From positions 2,397,501-2,461,500 of the forward strand of contig JALMGJ010000026.1 of assembly GCA_023362775.1 (NCBI GenBank): 64,000 bases of DNA, read 5' to 3'. A model generated the notes under the pieces. It did no database searches. It was not told the DNA's origin and saw only the letters and a list, made by a program, of their open reading frames with translations. Below are positions 53,463 through 63,292 of this stretch, piece by piece (positions within the stretch are counted from its first letter, which is position 1; each line of letters starts with the position of its first letter). The position numbers and the translations under genes are program-made. This DNA comes from Charina bottae (lineage: Eukaryota > Chordata > Lepidosauria > Squamata > Charinaidae).

Positions 53463-53921
53463 TGATGCCTCCATTGTTCCAGTGCATTGTACATTGAAGA
53501 AATGCAGAAAATGGCCAACAGAAAAATGAGAAGAAAATCATCAAAGTCCATCACGATGTTTTCCTATAGTTACACAAATTACATAATTCATATCATTCAT
53601 GTGATGATGTTACGGGGGCCTATATGACCTCGTGGCTTGTACCAGATGCCTCTGATGATTACGTGAATTTTATTTCAGGCTTTTTATGTAATTTCCCTCT
53701 TCCATCAAACACCATCTTCAAATTACTTCATGGTTGAATGCTGAGCCATTTTGTAAATATGCTTTCTCAGACTCAGAAAGAGTAAAACAGTTGGAATTGT
53801 AAGTGTTAGGATACATTTCCATGTGAAAAACAGTGAGGTTTCAGCCACGTTTCCTACAAGGTAAATTGGGGGAAGAAACTTTTGCAGAGAGACATGCTAA
53901 ACTAGAACACCTTGTGAACTG

Positions 53922-54237
53922 GAAAAAAAAGGTAAAGGTTCCCCCCGCACATTTGTGCAGTCGTGTCCGACTCTAGGGGCTGGTGCTCATCTCCATTTCT
54001 TAGCCGAAGAGCCAGCGTTGTATGAAGACGTTTCCGCGGAACGCTGTTACCTACCCACCGAAGTGGTACCTATTCATCTACTTGCATTTGCATGCTTTCG
54101 AATTGCTAGGTTGGCAAGAGCTGGGGCGAGTGTGGGAGCTCACTCCGTCACCCGGGGCTAGGGATTCGAACCTCCGAACTTGCGATCTTCCGATCGACAA
54201 GCCTGGCGTCTTACCCGCTGAGCCACCATGCCCCCAA
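53922..54237 (-). mobile_element. Full-length Sauria-type SINE
   Basis: Minus strand. Head ggtggctcagcgggtaagac, B-box-like ggttcgaatccc, tail aacctttacctttttttt. The 9-bp duplication tgtgaactg is at 53913-53921 and 54238-54246. Confidence 0.9.
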
Positions 54238-54337
54238 TGTGAACTGAACTCAGCCCCTAATGCAGTGTTTCTCAACCTTGGTAACTTTAAGATATGTGGA
54301 CTTCAACTCCCAGAATTCCCCAGCCAGCATGGGAGTT

Positions 54338-56679
54338 AGTTTATTTCATTTCGGTCAATGACCAGCAAAATTTAAAAGAAAAAGAGACAAAGTACAATCA
54401 GAAGATACGATGATAAACTACAAAGTAACAAAATATATCACATAATAACACAGCATTCACTCTGCTATTACTGTGTTAATACATTTGTTACCATTATGGG
54501 GTAAGCCCTAGAACATTAGAAGTTATACAATAAGAAATTATAACATAAAAGTAAAATTGTATATCCCCTGACAAATTATCAATTAAAATATTTCAATTTA
54601 AAAATATACATTTAAAATAGGGAATTATTTTTTTCGTCTGGATTTGTCTTATTCTCATTGCAGCAACACAAAATTTGGCAACTGTACACGTAATATAAGG
54701 TTTTAAATCCTGAAGTAGATAATTCACGTAAAAATTATCTGGATACCCAGGGAGTTTTTCTATTAGGGGCGCAATGTAAATTGACCTGATATCCCTATAA
54801 AATTTACAGTGTAGCAGTACATGTAAAATGGTTTCTACTTCCATATCACCACATAGGCAGATGCGCTCAGTTACGGGGACTTTGTTGTATCTGCCTTGGA
54901 GTAGTGCAGATGGGAGAATATTGAATCTGGCTTTAAAAAATGCAACTCTCAACTTAGGGAATGTTAGATTTAGGAGATATTTATTTATTTATTTATTTAA
55001 CTTATATGACCGCCCATCTCCCCCAACGGGGAATTCTGGGCGGTTTACAATAAATAATATCTTAGATATCTTGCTGGTTCCCATACGCCCGTTTATCCAA
55101 ATTCTATTATGTTGTGGGAGCCTACTAAGTTCATTCTGGAACTCCATGTCCTTTATTCTTTGGGTGACTATTTGTTTGGCTTGATCATAGCCAAATGATA
55201 TTAAGAAAAGAGGAGAGAGTCCATACGAAGCCAGCTTGTGTTCTACCGCTTGCTTCCAGGGTGAAGAGAAATTATCTACTAGGACTAAAGGAGTTAAACC
55301 AACTGGGAAAAATTGGATTTTTAGCCAATAATTTATCATCTGCTTCCAGGCCCTCACTTGAATTGACGGCATTCCTGTCTCGAGACTTAACTGGGCGTTT
55401 GCTGTACTGTTGGGTGTGGCCAAAATTAATTGCAGGAATTTTGTTTGGACTGTTTCCTGCGGCACCTTCTTCATATAAATTCCTATCTGTGACCCATAGA
55501 GAATTTGGGCCAATGTTTTGGCCTCGAAAAGTTTTAAAGCCGCAGGTACTAATTGTCCTCTGCCAGTATAAAAAAAATGTTTAATGGCGTTCATTGACCT
55601 GAGGGCTGATTGGGCTACGTAGTTCTGGTGTGCATTCCAAATACCTTTTGAGTGGAAGACCACCCCAAGGTATTTAACTACATTGACCTGTTCTAATTTG
55701 TGCCCTTCTACTACCCAGGAGTGCTGCCTAGCTCTCTTAGCAAAAACTAAAATTTTTGATTTATCAAAGTTGAGGACCAAGTGATTCAAAGTTGAGGACC
55801 AAGTGATTCACAGTGTCTACAGTGATTTTGACTACAGTATCTTAGTGTTGCTGCAATTGCTCTTTTCAATCCAGTGGGGGTTTGCGAAATTAAGGCAGCA
55901 TCGTCAGCATATAGGAGAATCGGGATTTTACGCTGTGCTAAGTTGGGTGCTGTTAACACAGCGTTCCGCGTGTGTCATGCGGCCACATGACCGTGGAAGT
56001 GTCTTTGGACAACGCTGGCTATTTGGCTAACAAACAGAGATGAGCACCGGCCCCTAGAGTCGGACACAACTGCACAAATGTGCGGGGGGTACCTTTACCT
56101 TTTTAAGTTGGGTTCATGAATATCCATATTATGTAAGAGGTCCACGAATGAATTAATATAGAGATTAAAAAGAGGGGGGGGGCAAGAATACAGCCTTGTC
56201 GCACTCCTCTCTGCACATTTACTATGCCAGAGGGGGTCCCGAGAGGGTTACACCTCACTCTTAAGGAGGAATTGGAATACAATTTCTGCATAAGGAAGAG
56301 AAGGCGCCAGGCAATAGTTGTATTTTTTAATTTTTCCCAAAGGACATTTCTGGATATTGAATCAAAGGCTTGTTTAAAATCAAGGAAGGCTACAAAGAGG
56401 GATGATTTCTTTTTGTACATGTATTTTTGTACTAGATGATGGAGTACCAGTATGTGATCTACTGTTGATCTCCCTTCTCTGAAACCTGCCTGTTCATCTT
56501 GGATTATGCCCTCTGACTCAATCCAGTCTTGTAATTTAAAATTTAAATGTTTGGCGTATAGCATACTAACCACACTCAAAAGGCTAATGGGCCTGTAATT
56601 ACATGGCTCTTTCTTGTTACCCTTTTTGTAAATTGGGACAATTATTGCCAACCCCCAGTCTCTTGGGATGTGACCAGTC
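54338..56679 (-). mobile_element. CR1/Jockey-group-like LINE inserted in a MITE
   Basis: Minus strand; 8-bp duplication tgggagtt at 54330-54337 and 56680-56687. Reverse-transcriptase blocks IIVPIYKKGNKKEPCNYRPI, LDFKQAFDSISR and RGVRQGCILAPPLF are in the right part; the C-terminal part (LNFDKSKILVF, VVKYLGVVFHSKG, ICLCGDMEVETILHVLLHC) is in the left part. The frame is broken and contains a SINE (55949-56103) and a short TTTA-tailed module (about 54977-55048). Clade uncertain. Confidence 0.82.
55949..56103 (+). mobile_element. Sauria-type SINE inside the LINE
   Basis: 5'-truncated; contains ggccacatgaccgtggaagt and agagtcggacacaactgcac; ends gtacctttacctt. The 10-bp duplication taagttgggt is at 55939-55948 and 56104-56113. 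Confidence 0.85.
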
Positions 56680-56949
56680 TGGGAGTTGAAGTCTACCCAT
56701 CTTAAAGTTGCCAAAGGTGAGAAACACTGCCCTAATGTCACAGGAGGAGGGAGGGATTTTTACTCTTTTTTACCATTTTGTAAAAACCACAGTCCTAACA
56801 TAAACCAGGTATTTCAAGCATGGATACTGGGGGCCCTGTTTGGTTAGGAAACCCCTCCCTTCATATGGGATTATATTGTGCACATCAGAATGTCCTGGTG
56901 CACAAAACTGCATGTTGTACACACCATCTTAAGCATGCAACTTCCCAGA

Positions 56950-57265
56950 TAAATGAGACTCAGAAATAGAATCAACCCTGACTGCTCATTGGAAGGACAG
57001 ATGCTGAAGCTGAAGCTCAGATACTTTGGCCACCTAATGAGAAGAGAGGACTCACTGGAAAAGACCCTGATGCTGGGAAAGACTGAAGGCAAAAGGAGAA
57101 GGGGACGGCAGAGGACGAGATGGTTAGATAGCATCACCGATATAAAGAACATGAATTTGAGTAAACTCCGAGAGACAGTGGAGGACAGGAAGGCCTGGCG
57201 TGCTATGGTCCATGAGGTCACGAAGAGTCGGACACGGCTAAATGACTGAACAACAACAACAAAGA
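56950..57265 (+). mobile_element. BovB/RTE LINE 3' fragment
   Basis: Contains the BovB C-terminal signature ([35 protein letters not shown]) and the usual gactgaacaacaacaacaaa end. Confidence 0.85.
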
Positions 57266-57378
57266 GGAGGCTATTAATGTATTCCAAAAAGAAAATGGGC
57301 ACCATGTCTGGAGCCTCTGAAAGCCACAGACTCTGATTGACAGAAACATATTGCAACGATTAAATCCGAGAAACATAT

Positions 57379-57612
57379 GGAGAGCCAGTTTGGTCTAGTG
57401 GTTAAGGCAACAGGCTAGAATCCCGGAGACTGGAGTTCTAGTCCCGCCTGAGGCATGAAAGCCGGCTGGGTGACTTTCGGCCAGTCCCTGTCTCTCAGCC
57501 CAACTCACCTCACAGGGTTGTTGTTGTGGGGAAAATAGGAGGAGGAAGGAGTATGAGGTATGTTCGCCGCCTTGAGTTATTTAAAATAAATAAAGGCGGG
57601 ATATAAAATTTA
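57379..57612 (+). mobile_element. tRNA-derived SINE, full-length form without duplication
   Basis: Head gagagccagtttggtctagt, B-box-like gagttctagtcccgcc, body ctcacagggttgttgttgtg, tail aataaataaaggcgggatat. This is the cleanest single-module copy in the window. Confidence 0.85.
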
Positions 57613-57883
57613 AAAAAATTCAAGTATTAAATCCGAGCCTGCCTTAAGTTGCGTCCTTGCTTAAGTTGTTGTTTATGGGCTAGGTAGAAATTAAGCAAGT
57701 GGATAAAAATGAAACCGCTCTCTGCCCTGGCCGGCAAGGATCCAAATCCTTCCCTCTTAAGATCTTGCGGATTCAAGCGATCCATTCTGCTGCTTGAAGG
57801 AGAGGGTCGTGGCGGGCCTTCCTCCAAAGGCATAAACCTGCCACCGGGCTACGCGCAGAAACGATCTCCTCAGGGAGGCTTAC

Positions 57884-58000
57884 CTGCTGGGCAGGATGCA
57901 GGATGCTCCCGGCTCTGGCTGGCGAGGACGCCCACCGGCTCCTTACAGCATCTTCCCTGCAAGCCCGACAGCTGAGCAGCAACCTCCCTCTGCCCATGCT
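57884..58000 (-). other. TM7SF2: Probable TM7SF2 noncoding exon 1
   Basis: The minus-strand donor cccagcag/gtaagcc falls at 57884/57883 in a GC-rich stretch. The exon start is uncertain (about 57990-58010). It would splice over a 6.2-kb intron to the acceptor at 51709. This is inferred from splice-site quality and promoter-like context only. Confidence 0.5.
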
Positions 58001-58060
58001 ATCCCTACCCAGGAACAGCCAATCGCATCCCGGGGAGGGACTGACGTCACCGGTGAACGA
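58000..58060 (-). promoter_or_regulatory. TM7SF2: Probable TM7SF2 promoter with CRE and CCAAT sites
   Basis: TGACGTCA is at 58042-58049, and CCAAT on the plus strand (ATTGG on the minus) is at 58019-58023, just upstream of the proposed exon 1. A CCAAT box next to a CRE is common in sterol-pathway promoters; I did not find a clear SREBP site. Confidence 0.45.
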
Positions 58061-58664
58061 GCCCATCAGGAGGTGGTAGGAGGGCCCCGGTGCCGTGGAT
58101 CCCTTTCGGTGCGAGTTCGGTCCGTCGATGAAGGTTCTCAGTCATCCAGGTGGAATTGTTGACATGATTCAAGCTACAGACGAGTTCAGTCATGTTCTCC
58201 TCCCTTAAGTCGGAGAGAGGGAGGGAGAGAGGAAGAATCGGAAGGAAGGAGGTAGAAGAAAAAGATGTGTGGACCTCAACTCCCAGAATTCCCCAGCCAG
58301 CCATGCTGGCTGGGGAATTCTGGGAGTTGAAGTCCACATATCTTAAAGTTGCTAAGGTTGAGAAACACTGGTGTTCAGTAGAGGAGTACAGAGATTACCT
58401 TGAAGAAGGTCATCTCCTGCCTCCTGGTGGTCTATATAAGTAATAATGTGCAAAACCCAAATTCACACTTGGGCTGTGTTTACAAAACAATAATGCATGC
58501 AGGGACACCTGCAGAAGGGGTTAAAAAACATTGAGATGGTAGCCTCAAGCATGCAGTTGAAGCTCTGCCCCTTTTTAACATGTCCCATATGTACGATGCA
58601 CATAAAAAGGGGACAAGAATCGGAAAACTGAGGCTTCTGAAATATGGATTTACACATGATTATT

Positions 58665-58850
58665 TGAGAGCCTGTTTGGTGTAGTGGTGAAGGCACCAGG
58701 CTAGAAACCAGGAGGCCATGAGTTTGAGTCCTGTCTGAGGCACAAAGCTAGCTGGGGGACCTTGGGCCAGTTGCTTTCTCTCAGCCCTGGGAAGGAGGCA
58801 ATGGCAAACCACTTCTGAAAAACCTTGCCAAGAACCCTGGGCAACTTCAC
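58665..58850 (+). mobile_element. tRNA-derived SINE, 3'-truncated
   Basis: Head gagagcctgtttggtgtagt and module gaccttgggccagttgcttt. It stops near aaccttgccaagaaccctgg. Confidence 0.75.
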
Positions 58851-59029
58851 CTTAAAGAGGTAAGTTTCGTTCTTTCTTTTCAGTTTAAGGAGGCCTATCC
58901 ATGAAATGAATATAATAATTTTGTAACTTCTGGCCTATATTTGAGCCTGAATGTACAAGTGTTCCCCGAGGCCTGAAAGATATTTCAAGGGTTCTTCCAG
59001 GGTCAAAAGGTGGAGAAAGGCTGCACCAG

Positions 59030-59605
59030 ATTCTTCTTCTTCTTGGCAATCACTCGTAGCTGAGTAAGATTGTCTTCCAAGGGTAAAATCTTAACAGTGG
59101 ATCCGTAAGTGGCTGTAAAGGCCAATTCTGGATCCGCACAACCTCCCACAATGAGGGCATAGGTTTCCGGGTGGAAGACGGTCACGATGAGGGTTTGCTT
59201 GACGTGCCTTCCTCTTAGCTCGTTTCTCCCTTTCGCCCTGTACTCGTGCTTCTTCAAAGTCCATAGCGCCTTTAATAAAGGCTGACCTCCCATTGAAACG
59301 CTCATGAGTTAGGGCTTCCCAGTTCTCAATGCTGATATTACATTTTTTAAAATTAGCTTTGAGAGTGTCTTTGAATCTCTTTTGCTGTCCACCAATATAC
59401 CATTTTCCATTCTTAAGTTGGGAGTAAAGTAGCTGCTTTGGAAGACGATGGTTAGGCATTCGAACAACATGGCCGGTCCAGCGAAGTTGATGTTGGATGA
59501 TCATTGTTTCAATGCTGGTGGTTTTCACTTCTTCTAGAGAGCAGTACGATTTACAGTATCAAAAGCTTTAGTCAGATCAATAAACGCCATGTACAGACTA
59601 CATGT
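59030..59605 (-). mobile_element. LINE 3' fragment of the 44-kb family, internally deleted
   Basis: Shares [20 protein letters not shown] and [22 protein letters not shown] with the copy at 43940-47030. At about 59535 it jumps directly to the [10 protein letters not shown] part, so the region between is deleted. Confidence 0.82.
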
Positions 59606-59992
59606 ACAGATTACGCTGGACCAGATTAACTAAACCGTGGTTTACTCAACCAACTTTCGGGGCTACTGTAACACACTGGGCAATGAACTAACCATACCAG
59701 CAGAATTCTCACAATATACAGTACTAGGGTAAAAAATGTTTCTCAGGGTTCTCTTCGATTGGTAAAAAATGTTTGGCTAGTATATAGATTAGTGTAAAGA
59801 TCTAATTACATTGAATTGCAGTGTTGCAGAAAAAAAATGAAAACATTAAATACGCAAATGGGAGCCCGAAGTAAGTATACTGGCACGGCACACAATTTGC
59901 AACATTTATTTCCAAAACATTGGTTTTACTACACCAGATCCACATCTTTCTCCAATGACACAGCACTACTGTTAAGAGGGCTACACTTTCAA

Positions 59993-60770
59993 CAGCCTCT
60001 CTCTCCTATCTATTTTTATTGCTTTTTAATTAATAATAAAAAGAAAAAAAACACCATGATAATACAGGTGGAGATACATACATTGTCATACAGAGAAAAA
60101 AATACATTAAAAGTGCTTTACCAAATAGTAGAAAAAAATGCAACCAGAAAAAAGAAGAAAATAGTACATGTCTATAAAAGAGCCTCTCTCTCCTATCTAT
60201 TTTTTATTGCTTTTTCATTAATAACAAAAAAGGAAAAACAAAACAAAACACCATGATAATACAGGTGGAGATACATACATTGTCATACAGAGAAAACATA
60301 CATTAAAAGTGCTTTACCAAAAAGTAGAAAAAATGCAACCAACCAAATAAATAAATAAATAAATAAATAGTTCATTTTTAGCAGTATAAATATAGCAGTA
60401 ACCAGTTACAATTCTATATATATTTATCTAACAGAAATATTATTCAAGAACGTATATCTTTCTAATGCATTTGTATAAAACAGCTTCTCTCTCCTATCTA
60501 TTTTTACTGCTTTTTAATTAATAACAAACAATGAAAAAACACAAAACACCATGATAATACAGATGGAGATACCTACATGGTCATAAAGAAAAAAAAAGAC
60601 ATAAAAAGTGCTTTACCAAAAAGTAGAAAAAGTGCAACTGCAAAAAAGAAAAAAGAAAAAAATAGTACAATATGACATTATAGCAGCAACCTGTTACAAT
60701 TCTATATATACTTATCTAACAGAAATATTATTCAAGAATAATACATTTGCATAGAACAGCCTCTCCCCCA
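59993..60770 (+). repeat. AT-rich tandem repeat array
   Basis: Three successive units start with (c)agcctctctctcctatcta at about 59990, 60181 and 60484. Units 2 and 3 (about 290-300 bp) share a segment with aattctatatata and acagaaatattattcaaga that is absent from unit 1 (about 190 bp). Confidence 0.8.
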
Positions 60771-60779
60771 TCTGATGTA

Positions 60780-60872
60780 AAAAATCCTCCCGCCTCAAAG
60801 TAAAACAGTGATTGGCTTGCCTTCTCAACTAATAGCAAGACGGACCTCATTATTTCCTGCTCCTCCCACCTA
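60780..60872 (+). promoter_or_regulatory. Promoter of the snoRNA host gene
   Basis: An inverted CCAAT box (gattggc) lies at about 60810-60816. The start is pyrimidine-rich, and the likely 5'TOP start is C60873 (cttcctcttttc). This promoter style is typical of ribosomal protein and snoRNA host genes. Confidence 0.5.
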
Positions 60873-61243
60873 CTTCCTCTTTTCGACAGCACTTGCAGGT
60901 AAGCGCTGCTTTTTTGCTAATGGTGAATCCATTAATAATCTTAGTTATCTTTTGCCATCCGTGCCTATTATAACCTTGGATATATTTTAGCAAATGCCAG
61001 GAAGAAGTTCCCGTAAAACTGCCGTCAGATTATTAATCCGTATTAATCTAAGCCACGATTCCAAAGGGGTTTGCTTCACGCGGGGCGCCTTGAGTGTGAT
61101 CAGGCTGCGTTTGTAGTTTTTAGATCAGAGGAGACGCCTTGATTCTCCTTCCCTGATTGCAATGTGTAACTTTGTAAAGTGTAATGCAATTGTGGCTTAT
61201 TTTTTATTTATTGTAGATATTTTTCACATGCACGACTTTATAG

Positions 61244-61399
61244 CAGTGTTTCTCAACCTTGGCCACTTTAAGATGGGTGGACTTCAACTGGCTGGGGAAT
61301 TCTGGGAGTTGAAGTCCACATATCTTCATGCATGCTGGCTGGGGAATTCTGGGAGTTGAAGTCCACCCATCTTAAAGTGGCCAAGGTTGAGAAACACTG
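61244..61399. mobile_element. Palindromic hAT-like MITE, family E, in host-gene intron 1
   Basis: Exact duplication ctttatag at 61236-61243 and 61400-61407. The centre carries an extra copy of the ggggaattctgggagttgaag segment. Confidence 0.92.
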
Positions 61400-62147
61400 C
61401 TTTATAGTGTTCTGTTCTCCAAAAAGTTTTCCTATGTGGAAACTCAGAAATGTAATTCATTTGAGTTTTGTGTTCCTACCACCCTATTTTAGGCTTTGTA
61501 ATTAGAACCAAGAGCTTCCGTGTTGGTAGAAAACTGAGTGTTCTCTTAACCCCTTTCCCCTTTATTTTTACAGACTGAAAATGGAGAATCTGTTCTTGAG
61601 GCATCTCTTTAGGGAGAGGTGTCTTTATGGAAAGGTAGCAACATCTGGGTCTGGACGCCAGATTTCTTTGTTCCTCATCTGTTGAGGTAAGGCCTGGGTG
61701 AGAGGCATTTCTCTGCTTTGAATTTTGTGAACTTTATGGAAAGATCATTATCTTGTGCTACACCAGTCTAGAGAACTCGCCTCAATAAGAGTAGCCCCTT
61801 CAGTTTATATTGAAAGCACCTTACTTTTTTTAACCATGACATTGCTGAATGCAGGAAACAGTCTTATAAAATGGGGAAAGGCATATAAAGATTGCTTACT
61901 TTAAAAATAATAAAATTTAAATAAATTTTAAATTTTAAATAAAATTTAAAAATAATAAAAATACTATGCAAGCTCTCTCTGACCCAAAATTCCATTTGTT
62001 TTAAATGGAAAGTGCAAATAAATTGATACAAGGAACGCATTCAAGCTGTGGTTTTCTGGCCTAATATAATCCACCCTTTGGAGGGGGAGTGGGGGAGGAT
62101 AAAATGAGAACCACGTTCTAGTTTTTCATAAAGTAAGTTCCATATAA

Positions 62148-62482
62148 AAAGGTAAAGGTCCCTCCCGCACATTTGTGCAGTCGTGTCCGACTCTAGGGGC
62201 CGGTGCTCATCTCCGTTTGTTAGCCGAAGAGCTAGCGTTGTCTGAAGACGCTTCCGCGGTCATGTGGCCGGCACGACGTGCGCGGAACGCTGTTACCTAC
62301 CCACCGAAGTGGTCCCTATTCATCTACTTGCATTTGCATGCTTTCGAATTGCTAGGCTGGCAAGAGCTGGAGCGAGTGCGGGAGCTCACTCCGTCACGCG
62401 GGGCCAGGGATTCGAACCTCCGAACTTGCGATCTTCCGATCGACAAGCCTGGCGTCTTACCTGCTGAGCCACCACGCCCCCT
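62148..62482 (-). mobile_element. Full-length Sauria-type SINE, host-gene intron 2
   Basis: Minus strand with the same head and ggttcgaatccc box as the copy at 53922; tail acctttacctttt. Near-duplication gttccatata/gttccacata on the two sides. Confidence 0.87.
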
Positions 62483-62904
62483 CATGTTCCACATACTGCG
62501 GTATATTTTTGTACGGTAGCAGGTCTGAGGTAGAGGTGGCAAATGACAAAACCAGTGTCATAAGCGCCACCCATTTTGCACACTCATTGTGACACTGCAT
62601 GAATGTATGTAAGGGCAGGGCTTACGGCACAGTCGCCATGTTGTTTTTGACAGCATCAGATTTGGCAGGCGCCTCTGTCTAAATAAGTGAACGTATTTTC
62701 TAATATCTGATCTCTTCTCTAGAGCTTGGGTGCTGCACCTGAGCAGCTACGTCACAAGATGAACTGAAGGAATTCTGGAAATGCCTTGGATAACTAACTC
62801 TTTGGGGAGTTCGGTATATTTTGGTACGACGATGAGGAACAAGGTATCTTGACTTCTGCTGGCCCCTTTTTTTGACTTGGAAATATTAATAGGATTTTAG
62901 GTAG

Positions 62905-62978
62905 TCTGCTATGATGAACTGCATGTTCTGTCCGTGTTTCACCTGATAAATCATGATTAGAAACATGCCCTGAGCAGA
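62905..62978 (+). ncRNA. SNORD126: Box C/D snoRNA, SNORD126-like
   Basis: C box ATGATGA at 62911-62917, D' box CTGA at 62943-62946, C' box ATGATTA at 62953-62959 and D box CTGA at 62970-62973. A 6-bp terminal stem pairs tctgct (62905-62910) with agcaga (62973-62978). Just upstream of D', gtccgtgtttca (62930-62941) is complementary to the conserved 28S rRNA stretch tgaaacacggac. Counting five bases from D' points to the second A of GAAAC, the site I recall as human 28S Am1310. The 3' half resembles human SNORD126 (once listed as miR-1201). The box structure is seen; the family name rests on memory. Confidence 0.82.
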
Positions 62979-63091
62979 GCCATCAATTGTTTGCACAATA
63001 CTACCTTGACAGAGAAAATAAATAAATAAATAAATAAATAATAAAGTTAGCCTTGAATATGTCCCTCTTGGTCCAAATGAATTGTGTATAG

Positions 63092-63292
63092 CAGAGCTTT
63101 CCAAACTCTGTCGCAACACAAAAGTGTGTCGCCGCACACAGTCTGGTGTGTCGCCACACAACCCGGAAGTTTTCCGGGTTTTCCTGCGGCGACACACCAA
63201 CGGCGCGCAAAAATCCGAAAGCGGCAGCAGTGCTTCCGGGTTTTTGTGCGCTGCCGCAACGGCGGCACTTTTGGAAACTTTGGAAAGCCCTG
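63092..63292. mobile_element. hAT-like MITE, family D, in host-gene intron 3
   Basis: Exact 8-bp duplication gtgtatag at 63084-63091 and 63293-63300. Ends are cagagctttcc and ggaaagccctg. Confidence 0.92.

Larger units (their letters stand above)
54263..56729. mobile_element. Family E MITE split by a 2.34-kb insertion
   Basis: The left part is 54263-54337, the right part 56680-56729. The outer duplication ccctaatg (54255-54262, 56730-56737) is exact, so both parts belong to one original insertion. Confidence 0.88.
58060..60780. other. Intergenic between TM7SF2 and the snoRNA host gene
   Basis: No gene seen. It contains a partial hAT-like palindrome (58262-58369), a tRNA-derived SINE (about 58668-58850), part of another hAT-like repeat (about 58875-59027), a LINE fragment (59030-59605) and an AT-rich tandem array (59993-60770). 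VPS51, adjacent to TM7SF2 in mammals, is not visible. Confidence 0.6.

Noticed and set aside
53922..54237. tRNA gene
   Set aside because: The ggttcgaatccc B-box belongs to a Sauria-type SINE with a target duplication and a LINE-type tail; there is no cloverleaf.
59993..60770. CRISPR-like array
   Set aside because: The units are long, adjacent and A/T-rich without spacers; this is vertebrate DNA.
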